The notes: generated from the letters alone by a model not told the origin. A stretch of 15,428 bases of DNA from Alitiscatomonas aceti (GCF_025567195.1 NZ_JAOQJF010000050.1:1-15428); one strand, 5' to 3'. Counted from the first letter of the stretch, positions 1-6,823 are shown. Made by a program: numbers and translations.

Positions 1-1
1 T

Positions 2-157
2 AATTCTTATGATCTGATTGATTTCATACGGGACTTCCGGGTTGTCAATAAAGGAGATGGCTCTTATATTAATATTTCCCGAAAGTACAGTTTACAAGGG
101 ACTACACAGGGTAGGTATCTGACGGGAGGGGTGCCGCCAGTCAGATTTTCCATGTGA
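2..157 (+). pseudogene. 5' part of host gene interrupted by the element
   Basis: An open frame enters from the window edge (codons begin at position 2) and reads NSYDLIDFIRDFRVV and onward to a Tyr codon at 86-88, where the element begins. It then runs 22 codons into element DNA to a TGA at 155-157, overlapping the 3' end of the recombinase gene on the other strand. The matching 3' half lies at 7704-7826. The true start is outside the window. I do not recognise the family. The fragment may still be expressed as a fusion with an element-encoded tail. Confidence 0.6.
76..107. other. attL, left element-chromosome junction
   Basis: Host sequence up to the AC at 87-88 meets the element arm agtttacaagggactacac (89-107). 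The arm is the inverted partner of the right-end arm, as expected for the two attP half-sites of a serine recombinase. The recombinase stop codon lies only 34 bp inside the arm. The exact crossover bases are inferred from the in-frame rejoining of the host gene, not observed. Confidence 0.75.
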
Positions 158-1652
158 TGTTCAAGCTGTCGCTTGTGGCGGCTATGGTGGTGATCATCAA
201 ATCCACCACACGCCGCTTGTCATCAAAAGATACATTCTCCCAGGTATCGAGGTAGCCGGAAATCTGGCTGACCTGTTCCGGGCTGATGGCCTCCACAGTC
301 AACTCCGCTATCCTTGCCAGAAGTTCCTGCTTGCGCCCGTCCAGTTCCGCTATCTTCACATTCACATAGGAGAACAGGACATTGTTTGCCCCCGTCAGAC
401 TGTCCACCAGCTTTTCAATCTCGCTGTCTACATGGGCAAGTTCCACTTGCAGGGCGGTGATTTTCGGGTTTGCCTTTGCCGCTTTCTTTTTTCCTGTCAG
501 CGTCTTGTAGCTTGCCAGCTTCTTTACCATCTGCTGATAAACAACCGCTTCCAGTTCCGAAGTGATGATTTTCCCACAGCCAGGACAGCTTTTATTGTCC
601 AGCCGTTTCGTGCAGCGGAGATACTGTTTGCCGGAGGGATTGTAGATACTCATAAGAGCATACCCGCAATTCCCGCACTTGATTTTTCCTGCCAGCCATG
701 TGTGGGTGGCTTTCCGGGCAGACTGGATTTTCATGTTGTTCATCAGCTTCTTGCGGCAGGTCAGCCAGGTGTCGGAGGGGACGATACCCTCATGGGGAGC
801 CAGTACCAGCATTTGGTCTTTTAAGTCGTTTTTCTTGCTGGCCTTTACATCTCGCCCTTGATACAGATAGCAGCCGTTCATGCCCGTAAAATCGGCAACG
901 TCATTGACAATGACTGTACCTTGACTTTTGAAAAATTCGTACACATCAAGGTCTGCCTGCACATAGACAGGATTGCGTAACATCTGCGCCAGCGTGGGGC
1001 GTATCAGCTCTTTGCCATGGAACAAAATCCCCTGTTCGGCAAAGTACCGGGTAATGTCCCCGTAGGAAGTTGTGGGCTGGGCGTACATCTCAAACATCAG
1101 CCGGATATTGGCCGCTTCCTCCGGGTTTACCACCAGCTTCTTTGTGTTGATACCGTCCATCTTGATAGGCTCCGTATGGAAGCCGTAAGGGGCTTTCCCG
1201 CCCATCTTAAAGCCCCGCTGACTGCGGGAGTAGTAAGCGTCCGTTACCCGCTTCTGTATCGTTTCCCGTTCAAGCTGGGCGAACACGATACAGATATTCA
1301 GCATGGCCCGTCCCATCGGCGTGGAGGTATCAAACTTTTCCGTAGAGGACACAAACTCCACATTGTACTGCTGGAACAGCTCCATCATGTTGGCAAAGTC
1401 CAGAATGGAACGGCTGATACGGTCGAGCTTGTAAACCACGACCTTTGCAATCAAGCCCCGCTTGATGTCCCGCACCAGTTCTTGAAACTTCGGACGGTCT
1501 GTGTTCTTGCCGCTGTACCCTTTGTCTGTGTATTCCTTGCAGTTACCGCCTTTCAACTCGTATTTGCAAAATTCAATCTGGCTTTCAATGGAAATGCTGT
1601 CCTTTTTGTCTACCGATTGTCTTGCATAGATTGCGTCTATCCGATTGTTCAT
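141..1652 (-). CDS. Large serine recombinase (site-specific integrase)
   Basis: A 503-residue integrase likely to insert and excise this element. The N-terminal resolvase domain carries the catalytic serine in YARQS (Ser13) and the arginines of LDRISR (Arg78, Arg81). The recombinase domain follows around residues 150-300. A zinc ribbon has KCGNC (Cys326, Cys329), Cys347 and CPGC (Cys356, Cys359). A coiled coil (about 395-455) precedes the C-terminal tail. This is the full architecture of the large serine recombinase class, at normal length. The ATG has a good site, aaaggagcgaca, just upstream. It is the last gene of the minus-strand block and ends about 50 bp from attL, the usual place for such integrases. 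It has its own promoter at 1700-1728. All expected catalytic residues I looked for are present, so it is probably active. Confidence 0.95.
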   Translation of the reverse strand: MNNRIDAIYARQSVDKKDSISIESQIEFCKYELKGGNCKEYTDKGYSGKNTDRPKFQELVRDIKRGLIAKVVVYKLDRISRSILDFANMMELFQQYNVEFVSSTEKFDTSTPMGRAMLNICIVFAQLERETIQKRVTDAYYSRSQRGFKMGGKAPYGFHTEPIKMDGINTKKLVVNPEEAANIRLMFEMYAQPTTSYGDITRYFAEQGILFHGKELIRPTLAQMLRNPVYVQADLDVYEFFKSQGTVIVNDVADFTGMNGCYLYQGRDVKASKKNDLKDQMLVLAPHEGIVPSDTWLTCRKKLMNNMKIQSARKATHTWLAGKIKCGNCGYALMSIYNPSGKQYLRCTKRLDNKSCPGCGKIITSELEAVVYQQMVKKLASYKTLTGKKKAAKANPKITALQVELAHVDSEIEKLVDSLTGANNVLFSYVNVKIAELDGRKQELLARIAELTVEAISPEQVSQISGYLDTWENVSFDDKRRVVDLMITTIAATSDSLNITWKI

Positions 1653-1699
1653 ATTGTCGCTCCTTTTCTTAAAAAAGAAACGGAGCTGCTGACAGTTCT

Positions 1700-1728
1700 A
1701 TTATACCGCCAGCAGCCCCGCAAATCAA
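1700..1728 (-). promoter_or_regulatory. Promoter of the recombinase gene, inside a dyad
   Basis: Read on the minus strand, TTGATT (1723-1728), 17 bases and TATAAT (1700-1705) make a strong sigma-A promoter about 45 bp before the recombinase ATG. The -10 box sits between GCTGCTG and CAGCAGC (1710-1716 and 1685-1691), a 7-bp dyad that could be an operator or a 5'-UTR hairpin. Confidence 0.7.
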
Positions 1729-1746
1729 TGATGGGTTTGGAAAACC

Positions 1747-1959
1747 TTATGTCCCGGCTTCCTCACTCTCCCGCTTGTCGGCGTACTTGCGGAACACCTC
1801 ATAAAGCTGCTGTTCCAGTTCCCGGCGTTTGGCTGCTTCCTGTTCCGGCGTGAACACCGGGGAGAGATTTTCCAGTGTGATTTCCTTTCCCTGAAAAGTC
1901 ACGATTTCGATTTCCTTTTTGTATCTGATATTACTTATAAGATCACCTTTCCTTTCCAT
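1747..1959 (-). CDS. Small hypothetical protein between relaxase and recombinase
   Basis: A 70-residue protein I do not recognise by family. The N-terminal half is a short beta-like stretch (IRYKKEIEIVTFQGKEITL). The C-terminal half is a charged, probably helical segment (EQEAAKRRELEQQLYEVFRKYADKR). It overlaps the 3' end of the relaxase gene by 17 bases and has no clear ribosome site, so translation is probably coupled to the relaxase. Small ORFs in this position are usual in related clostridial elements. A role in transposition or excision is possible, but nothing in the sequence shows it. Confidence 0.65.
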   Translation of the reverse strand: MERKGDLISNIRYKKEIEIVTFQGKEITLENLSPVFTPEQEAAKRRELEQQLYEVFRKYADKRESEEAGT

Positions 1960-2887
1960 GCTGCCGCTGTTGCCGTTTCAGTTCCGCTAAAATCTCCGGC
2001 GGGATACGGTCAACCAGCCGCCGCATATCGTCCAGTTCGCTTTTTAACTTCGCCCGTTCCATCGTGTCATTCATCTTGCCTTTTTCGCTGGCCTTTGCCC
2101 TGACTTCCAGCTTTTCATTTTCCGCTAACAAGTCATTGATTGTGACCTTGTATTTTTTCAGTTGCCCGGAGAAGTTCTCCATCTGCGGAAACCACTTTTT
2201 CAGCATGGAGAGGGCTTCCTCTTTCTTCTTTCCGGCGTTCAGCGGGGTAATGCCGGAGAGAACCGCTTCAATGGCCCTCGCCTGTTTGGAGAGGTTGACC
2301 GCCTGTTTGAACAGCCGGGTGGGGATATGCTTCCGGCCCGTCTTGCTGGCGCTTTCCCCACGCTCCAGGTCGGGGTACTGCTCCACCATACAGGCGTGAA
2401 AATCGTCCTGCCACTTCGTCAGATTGGCCCGGTTGCCGATAATTTCTTTGGCGCACAGGCGGTTGTCCTTTGTCAGCGGCACAAAGACCAAGTGCAGATG
2501 GGGCGTTTTTTCATCCATGTGTACCATAGCCGAAACGATGTTCTCCCGGCCCACCCGGTCAATGAGGAAGTCCGCCGCCCTCTGGAAGTAGGCCGCTATC
2601 TCCTTTGGGGACTTGCCCTTGAAAAACTCCGGGCTGGCGGTAATCAGCGTGTCCACAAACCGAGTGCTGTCCTTGCGGGTGCGGCATCTGGCCTGCTCGA
2701 TGCGGCTCTGAATGAAATGGTAGTAGCGGCCATCCGGCTTGACGATGTGGAAATTGTACTTGCTCCGGCTGGTGTCAATGTCCGGGTTGCTGGCGTACTG
2801 CTCCTTTTTCCGTTCATGGTGGGCTTCCAGCGGCCCCGCCGGGTGGCCCTTGTGCTTCTCAAATCGCAAAATTGCGTGTTGTGCCAT
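1943..2887 (-). CDS. mob: MobV-family relaxase (Mob/Pre type)
   Basis: A 314-residue relaxase expected to nick one strand at oriT and lead it into the recipient. The key signature is HMDEKTPHLH (residues 123-132), the metal-binding histidine motif of Mob_Pre enzymes. Near the N terminus, HHERKKEQYASNPDID (23-38) followed by RSKYNFHIV matches the first conserved MobV region. Residues about 230-300 are charged and probably coiled coil. At 314 residues it is shorter than plasmid MobV proteins of 400 or more. The start is supported by aaaggag five bases upstream of the ATG. It lies downstream of repA and upstream of the small ORF and recombinase. Its 5' flank contains nested inverted repeats suitable for an oriT. 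Confidence 0.9.
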   Translation of the reverse strand: MAQHAILRFEKHKGHPAGPLEAHHERKKEQYASNPDIDTSRSKYNFHIVKPDGRYYHFIQSRIEQARCRTRKDSTRFVDTLITASPEFFKGKSPKEIAAYFQRAADFLIDRVGRENIVSAMVHMDEKTPHLHLVFVPLTKDNRLCAKEIIGNRANLTKWQDDFHACMVEQYPDLERGESASKTGRKHIPTRLFKQAVNLSKQARAIEAVLSGITPLNAGKKKEEALSMLKKWFPQMENFSGQLKKYKVTINDLLAENEKLEVRAKASEKGKMNDTMERAKLKSELDDMRRLVDRIPPEILAELKRQQRQHGKER

Positions 2888-2901
2888 TGAACTCCTTTCC
2901 C

Positions 2902-2965
2902 CATTCCATTCCTTTCCGGCGGGTTTTCCCGCCGAAAATATCTCTGATAGGATTGGAATGGAATG
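2902..2965. other. Nested inverted repeats upstream of mob, candidate oriT
   Basis: An 11-bp perfect inverted repeat, cattccattcc (2902-2912) and ggaatggaatg (2955-2965), encloses a 7-bp hairpin cggcggg-tttt-cccgccg (2917-2934). There is no T tract on either side, so it is unlikely to be a terminator. MobV oriTs usually lie just upstream of their relaxase and contain inverted repeats, which is the basis for the suggestion. The nick site is not identified, and the palindromic block at 7008-7657 is a rival candidate. Confidence 0.4.
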
Positions 2966-2998
2966 AATGTAAATAGATGGTTTTAATCTCTGTATTTC

Positions 2999-3026
2999 TA
3001 TATACCGTCAGATTTCCGTACTTCAA
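2999..3026 (-). promoter_or_regulatory. mob: Candidate promoter of mob
   Basis: On the minus strand, TTGAAG (3021-3026), 16 bases and TATATA (2999-3004) lie about 110 bp before the mob ATG. This would let mob be transcribed apart from the VLP-repA genes and would put the nested inverted repeats into its 5' leader. No test of activity is possible here. Confidence 0.45.
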
Positions 3027-3060
3027 GAGGATTGATTTTCGTACTCGCCAAGTACGGTTT

Positions 3061-3456
3061 TCAGCCCTCCGGCGTACCATAACCGGATTTCTTGAAGTCG
3101 GTGTTTGGAACCGCTTCATAGGATTTCGGGTAAATGCGGTTGGGTTTTCCACAGCCCTGTTTCTGGATTTCCACCAGCCCCGCATACTGCAACTCCCGCA
3201 GGGTGTTGACCGCTTTCTGCCGCCCGCAGCGGAGCAAAGCGACCACCTCGCAGATGGGGTAGTACAGGTAGACCCGCCCGTACTCGTCCGCCCAGCCGTT
3301 CTTCCGGGACAACTCCGCCCGGCGCAGGACAAAGGCATACAGCACCTTCGCTTCGTTGCTCAAGGGCTGGAATGTGGGTGCTTCAAAAAGGAAATTGGGG
3401 AGCCGGGTGAAACTGAACGCCTTTTCCGGCTGGTGAATATAAATCGTGTTTGTCAT
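3061..3456 (-). CDS. repA: RepA-like replication initiator, N-terminal domain only
   Basis: A 131-residue protein matching the N-terminal domain of RepA_N-type initiators. The typical opening FSFTRLPNFLFEAPTFQPLSNEAKVLYAFVLRR is followed by a winged-helix region (about 32-110) with RCGRQKAVNTLRELQYAGLVE as the likely recognition segment. Full proteins of this group usually continue through a low-complexity linker into a C-terminal domain, giving some 250-300 residues. Here a TGA (3061-3063) stops translation just after the winged helix. In the same frame beyond the stop, linker-like sequence (INPLEVRKSDGI) appears before further stops, suggesting decay. No good ribosome site precedes the ATG. 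It may still bind DNA, as a regulator or a partial initiator for the circular form. Confidence 0.75.
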   Translation of the reverse strand: MTNTIYIHQPEKAFSFTRLPNFLFEAPTFQPLSNEAKVLYAFVLRRAELSRKNGWADEYGRVYLYYPICEVVALLRCGRQKAVNTLRELQYAGLVEIQKQGCGKPNRIYPKSYEAVPNTDFKKSGYGTPEG

Positions 3457-3538
3457 AGCGTGTTTTGTGGACGGTTAGAGGCCCGTTTTCCGGGGCGAAT
3501 GATAAATGATACCAGCCGCCCCGGTTGAGGGCTTGCGG

Positions 3539-3560
3539 AGCCTTGCAAATCAAGGCTTTT
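3539..3560 (+). terminator. Small hairpin between VLP gene and repA
   Basis: agccttg (3539-3545), a 5-base loop and caaggct (3551-3557) form a 7-bp stem followed by TTT on the plus strand. It could weakly end rightward antisense transcripts or act as an RNA structure within the minus-strand message. The short T run makes termination uncertain. Confidence 0.3.
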
Positions 3561-3567
3561 CCCGCTC

Positions 3568-3981
3568 TTAACTGTCCACAGCAGACCTCCTTTTCCGTTC
3601 ACTTTCTGTTTTCTGCCGCCTGTGAACTCTGGCGGCGCAGTCCGGGCAGTATTTGCCCCGGTTGGACTTCGGGACGAACACACCGCCGCACTCCGCACAG
3701 CGTTTCAAGTCCCTGTCCCGGTAAATCTCCGCTTCCAGCGTCCTGTCCAGCGGCAAGACCGCCCAGCGGAACCACTTGCAGCAGACGGAGAACGAAATCA
3801 TCTGCGGACAGGCGCAGGTGTCGCCATCGTCCAGCGCAAGGCAGTTTCCGTCCTCGCAGTTGCAGCACTCCCGGCGTATCAGGCCGCTGGCTCGTCTCTT
3901 CTGGGGCGGGGTTATGCGGTAGGGGGAGCCGTCCGGCCTGTGTTCCAGCGGCGGCAGGTGTTGATAGGGTCTTTTGCTCAT
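3568..3981 (-). CDS. Cysteine-rich VLP domain protein
   Basis: A 137-residue protein with twelve cysteines. The first cluster is ECCNCEDGNC and CAC (residues 38-58), then CC at 67-68. The hallmark WAVLPLD (73-79) follows. The second zinc ribbon is CAEC (95-98) and YCPDC (111-115), and the tail is basic. This matches the Cys-rich VLP family found beside repA and mob genes in Firmicutes mobilizable elements; its biochemical role is not established. Two metal sites and the arginine-lysine tail suggest nucleic-acid binding (inference). The start has a strong cggaggg site four bases upstream. It appears to be the first gene of the minus-strand block, although no convincing promoter was found in 3982-4130. 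Confidence 0.85.
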   Translation of the reverse strand: MSKRPYQHLPPLEHRPDGSPYRITPPQKRRASGLIRRECCNCEDGNCLALDDGDTCACPQMISFSVCCKWFRWAVLPLDRTLEAEIYRDRDLKRCAECGGVFVPKSNRGKYCPDCAARVHRRQKTESERKRRSAVDS

Positions 3982-4115
3982 GCGTCCCTCCGTTTTCTTT
4001 GGCGTGTTCTGTTTCCAAGGTGCTTGTCCATCGATGAACTATCCCAAGTCTACACCTTTTTGACCGCCTGTGCCGTATATCCAAGAGGTAGGAAATCAGC
4101 CTGAAAAACTCCCTA

Positions 4116-4144
4116 TTTCCACGCTCTCGGATTTGTGATATAAT
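4116..4144 (+). promoter_or_regulatory. Promoter of the 87-residue orphan gene
   Basis: TATAAT at 4139-4144 is preceded by TG at 4136-4137 (extended -10). TTTCCA at 4116-4121 gives a weak -35 at 17-base spacing. The next gene begins 66 bases downstream. Confidence 0.65.
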
Positions 4145-4209
4145 CAAAAAAAGATAAAAGACAAATTCAGGTTTCTGGTCTTCTTGCACAAAATAAAGGA
4201 GGAGCTATT

Positions 4210-4473
4210 ATGCAAATTGTTTATATTCCAAGCGAATCAATGTCTGTTCAAGGTAAAAAAGATGAAATCTATAAAAGATATGGGAAAGACTGGAATATTA
4301 GAGAACAGGGAGGAGGTAACGGAAATTGGTTGTTGACCAGAAAAAGTGATGTGCTTGTAGATGGAAAAAGTTATCGTACTTTTGTACTTGAACACTACGG
4401 TAAATCCAAGCTGACAGCGAAGCTTGTTGATAAATTTCGTGAAGATGTAGCAAATGGTAAAATAAAACTGTAA
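4210..4473 (+). CDS. AT-rich orphan protein, 87 residues
   Basis: A small soluble protein of unknown function. It has no signal peptide or membrane segment and is lysine-rich, with a glycine patch EQGGGNGNW around residues 32-40 and a C-terminal helical stretch SKLTAKLVDKFREDV. Expression signals are complete: an extended -10 promoter, an aaggaggag ribosome site ahead of the ATG, and a 14-bp terminator right after the stop. Its AT content is visibly higher than that of the neighbouring transfer genes, so it probably joined the element separately. I do not recognise the family. It could be a regulator, an accessory transfer factor or an anti-defence protein, with nothing in the sequence to choose between them. 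Confidence 0.75.
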   Translation: MQIVYIPSESMSVQGKKDEIYKRYGKDWNIREQGGGNGNWLLTRKSDVLVDGKSYRTFVLEHYGKSKLTAKLVDKFREDVANGKIKL

Positions 4474-4481
4474 ATGCCTAT

Positions 4482-4527
4482 GCCGTTATGCTATGAGCAT
4501 AGTACATAGCATAACGGCTTCTCTTTC
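4482..4527 (+). terminator. Strong intrinsic terminator after the orphan gene
   Basis: gccgttatgctatg (4482-4495) and catagcataacggc (4505-4518) form a perfect 14-bp stem with a 9-base loop, followed by ttctcttt. The loop contains another catag that can pair with ctatg in the 5' arm, giving an alternative small hairpin. The XRE gene begins 33 bases after the stem, with no other promoter seen between them. Confidence 0.8.
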
Positions 4528-4551
4528 GTTGAGCTAGCAAGGAGGGTGAAT

Positions 4552-5352
4552 ATGTCTTTATCCATACAAGAGCGATTAAAAGACCTACGTGTGGAGCGTG
4601 GCTTGACGCTGGGGCAGCTTGCGGAGCAGACCGGGCTTTCCAAGTCTGCGCTGGGCAGTTACGAAACGGAAGACTTCAAGGACATCAGCCACTATGCCCT
4701 TATCCGGCTGGCGAAGTTTTACGGTGTGACCGCTGATTATCTGCTGGGGCTGTCTGAAATGAAAAATCACCCAAACGCCGATCTTGCAGACCTGCGTTTG
4801 AGTGATGAAATGATTGACCTGCTGAAAAGCGGGAGGATAGACAATACCCTGCTGTGTGAGCTGGCGGCGCACCCGGATTTCCCCCGGCTGATGGCTGACC
4901 TTGAAATCTATGTGAACGGAACGGCACTGAAACAGGCGCAGGGTGCAAACGCCATAGTGGACACGATGAGCGCAACTGTTATAAAAAAGCATAATCCTGG
5001 CATGAGTGATACGCAGTTAAGACAGCTTATCACCGCCCATATTGATGAGGACGAGTTTTGCCGCTATGTGATACAACGGGACATAAACGGGATTGCCCTT
5101 GCTCTGCGGGAAACACACAAGGACGATTTTTTCAGCGTCCCAGAGGATAACCCGCTAAAAGAAATGCTGGAAACTGCTGGTGAAATCGTCAGCCAGGACA
5201 GCGACACGGAACAAGCGTACTTGGCGTTTATCTGCAAACGGCTCAAGCTGAATTTTAGGAAGCTGTCAGTAGAAGAACGGAAGTGGCTGAAAAAGATTGC
5301 GGAAAAATCCGACTTGCTGAAGAATCCAAAACCGCAGAGAGGACGAAGATAA
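4552..5352 (+). CDS. XRE-family helix-turn-helix regulator
   Basis: A 266-residue protein with an N-terminal HTH_3 domain (about residues 6-66). Helices 2 and 3 are LGQLAEQTGLSKSALGSYE, followed by ISHYALIRLAKFYGVTADYLLGL. The long C-terminal part (about 75-266) has no motif I recognise and is probably a helical sensing or oligomerisation region. The ATG at 4552 is chosen because the ggagg site (4541-4545) sits six bases before it; a GTG at 4546 in the same frame overlaps that site. It lies between the orphan gene and the convergent mef gene. It could control excision, the relaxase operon or the orphan gene. Without its own promoter, it may depend on read-through of the 4482-4518 terminator. 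Confidence 0.85.
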   Translation: MSLSIQERLKDLRVERGLTLGQLAEQTGLSKSALGSYETEDFKDISHYALIRLAKFYGVTADYLLGLSEMKNHPNADLADLRLSDEMIDLLKSGRIDNTLLCELAAHPDFPRLMADLEIYVNGTALKQAQGANAIVDTMSATVIKKHNPGMSDTQLRQLITAHIDEDEFCRYVIQRDINGIALALRETHKDDFFSVPEDNPLKEMLETAGEIVSQDSDTEQAYLAFICKRLKLNFRKLSVEERKWLKKIAEKSDLLKNPKPQRGRR

Positions 5353-5405
5353 AAAATGCCTGAACGGCGGTTCTGGTTTTTCAGAACCACCATCCAGGCA
5401 TTTTG
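5353..5405. terminator. Bidirectional terminator between XRE and mef genes
   Basis: aaaatgcctg (5353-5362) pairs with caggcatttt (5395-5404), and inside it ggttctg pairs with cagaacc around a T-rich loop. Runs of A upstream and T downstream allow termination in both directions, serving the convergent XRE (+) and mef (-) genes. Confidence 0.85.
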
Positions 5406-5432
5406 TTTAGTAATAGAAAAAGGTGCAGTTGA

Positions 5433-6653
5433 TTATTGCGTATTGTCAATCTCTCTCAAACCGGGTAGTAAAAATACGGCAAGCGCAACGATGATAATGC
5501 CAATTCCGCAAATGACAAACCATTTCTCAACTCCCAGCCGCTCCGCCAGAGGCCCGGAAATGACAAGGCCAAACGGCATGGCGAGGGAAGCGGCGCTTGT
5601 CAGTAGAGAAAAAACTCTCCCCAGATATTCTGGTTTGACCGTTTCTTGAAAAATCGCATTTTGCACACCGTAAAATGGAGCGGAAATTCCCATAACAGTA
5701 CAGCACACAACAAAGACAAGAAATGCGTCTGGCGGCAAAAGCCCGGAGAGCATATTGCTAACGCCCATCAGGAGAACGGAAAGACCGATGGTGTACCGCC
5801 GTTTCTTAAAACCGCCCCAAATGCTCAGAATGACTCCGCCAAGCAGCATACCAACCGCAAAAGCAATTTCAGCGGCAGAGGCATGGGCCGGTGTTCCTTT
5901 GAAGTATGACATACAGATGAGAGGAAAAAGCGTACTGATTGGCATATAAAAGAACATATAAATTACACCAATCCAGAGCAGAGCAAAGAGGCCCCTGTTT
6001 TGCTTTAATACCACATACCCCTCTTTCATATCCTGTAAAAACTGTTGTCTTTTCGTTTCTGGACATAGTTCAGGCGTTGGTATGGACGAAATCGCAACAG
6101 TCACACAGGCAAGGATTGCACCCACAATATCTAACAATATAATTGCATTAAGAGGCCAAACAGCATATAAAAACGCTGCGGCAGCTGGACTGATAATCGC
6201 ACTTACTGCTTGCATGGTCTGCGTGTAACCAGCGCATTTTGTAAGTTCCTCTTTTGGCACAATCATAGGTGTTGCTGCGCTGAATGCTGGAGAATGAAAA
6301 GCAGTTCCCGCACTTCGGATTAACAGGACAACCATAATAGACCATACGGGCAATTCCATGTAAAACGCCACCAGCGCCAGAATACCGCCAGCGGCGGCAA
6401 TTATCAAATCCGCACCAATCATTACGCTTTTACGGCTGTGCCGGTCAACAAAAGCACCTGCAAACGGGCCTAAACAGGCTTGCGGCAAAAATCCAATCAG
6501 TGTTGCCGCCGTCAATATGATTGCAGAATTAGTTTTCGCAACCAAATAAAAGATAATGGCCATTTGCAAAATACCGCTGCTAATAAAGGATATTGCTTGT
6601 CCGGCAAGAAGTGTAAAATAAGTTTTTCTCCATGAATTGTTGTTTTGGGTCAT
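5433..6653 (-). CDS. mef: Mef(A)-like macrolide efflux MFS transporter
   Basis: A 406-residue major-facilitator pump, close to the 405 residues of Mef(A) and recognisably similar to it along its length (for example MAIIFYLVAKTNSA, CAGYTQTMQAVSAIISPA, VKPEYLGRVFSL). About 12 membrane helices are expected. The loop 2-3 motif is GAFVDRHSRKSVMIG (residues 66-80). The family exports 14- and 15-membered macrolides by proton antiport. The ATG at 6653 is supported by aaaggagg eight bases upstream; a longer TTG-started version is disfavoured. Expression is probably controlled by attenuation in the long leader. The usual partner, an Msr(D)/Mel ABC-F protein, is absent, so resistance may be modest. Substrate range is inferred from the family. 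Confidence 0.9.
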   Translation of the reverse strand: MTQNNNSWRKTYFTLLAGQAISFISSGILQMAIIFYLVAKTNSAIILTAATLIGFLPQACLGPFAGAFVDRHSRKSVMIGADLIIAAAGGILALVAFYMELPVWSIMVVLLIRSAGTAFHSPAFSAATPMIVPKEELTKCAGYTQTMQAVSAIISPAAAAFLYAVWPLNAIILLDIVGAILACVTVAISSIPTPELCPETKRQQFLQDMKEGYVVLKQNRGLFALLWIGVIYMFFYMPISTLFPLICMSYFKGTPAHASAAEIAFAVGMLLGGVILSIWGGFKKRRYTIGLSVLLMGVSNMLSGLLPPDAFLVFVVCCTVMGISAPFYGVQNAIFQETVKPEYLGRVFSLLTSAASLAMPFGLVISGPLAERLGVEKWFVICGIGIIIVALAVFLLPGLREIDNTQ

Positions 6654-6696
6654 AATGCGAACCTCCTTTTTTATTGCATTGTTCCTTTGTTTCTGC

Positions 6697-6739
6697 AATA
6701 AAAAGCAGGCGTTGTCCCACAGAGAGGGCAGACGCCTGC
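6697..6739 (-). terminator. Attenuator hairpin in the mef leader
   Basis: On the minus strand, gcaggcg (6733-6739) and cgcctgc (6705-6711) form a 7-bp GC-rich stem. CCC and GGG pair inside it, and tttttatt follows. This intrinsic terminator lies between the mef promoter and the mef ATG, about 45 bases before the ATG, so it must be read through for mef to be expressed. Confidence 0.75.
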
Positions 6740-6823
6740 ATAACAACAAAGCACGAAAAAACACCACGATACAGTTCAAAGACTGCTCGTGTCAAACCTA
6801 CGTGTTCCTTTGCATACGCACGC

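Noticed and set aside
1017..1853. 278-residue plus-strand ORF
   Set aside because: It is antisense to the recombinase and shows no family features. The opposite strand has intact catalytic motifs and a ribosome site.
2162..2890. 242-residue plus-strand ORF
   Set aside because: It lies wholly antisense to the relaxase, whose HMDEKTPHLH motif makes the minus strand the coding one.
2859..3338. 159-residue minus-strand ORF across repA end and mob start
   Set aside because: Out of frame with both real genes, arginine-rich, with no motif. Its tail was considered as a shifted RepA remnant, but the same-frame remnant after the stop is the better candidate.
3599..4189. 196-residue minus-strand ORF overlapping the Cys-rich VLP gene
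   Set aside because: Most of it is a frame-shifted reading of the VLP gene. The upstream part has no ribosome site and overlaps the promoter of the divergent orphan gene.
4210..5352. Orphan protein plus XRE regulator as a toxin-antitoxin pair
   Set aside because: A strong terminator separates them, the regulator is far longer than usual antitoxins, and the small protein has no known toxin motif.
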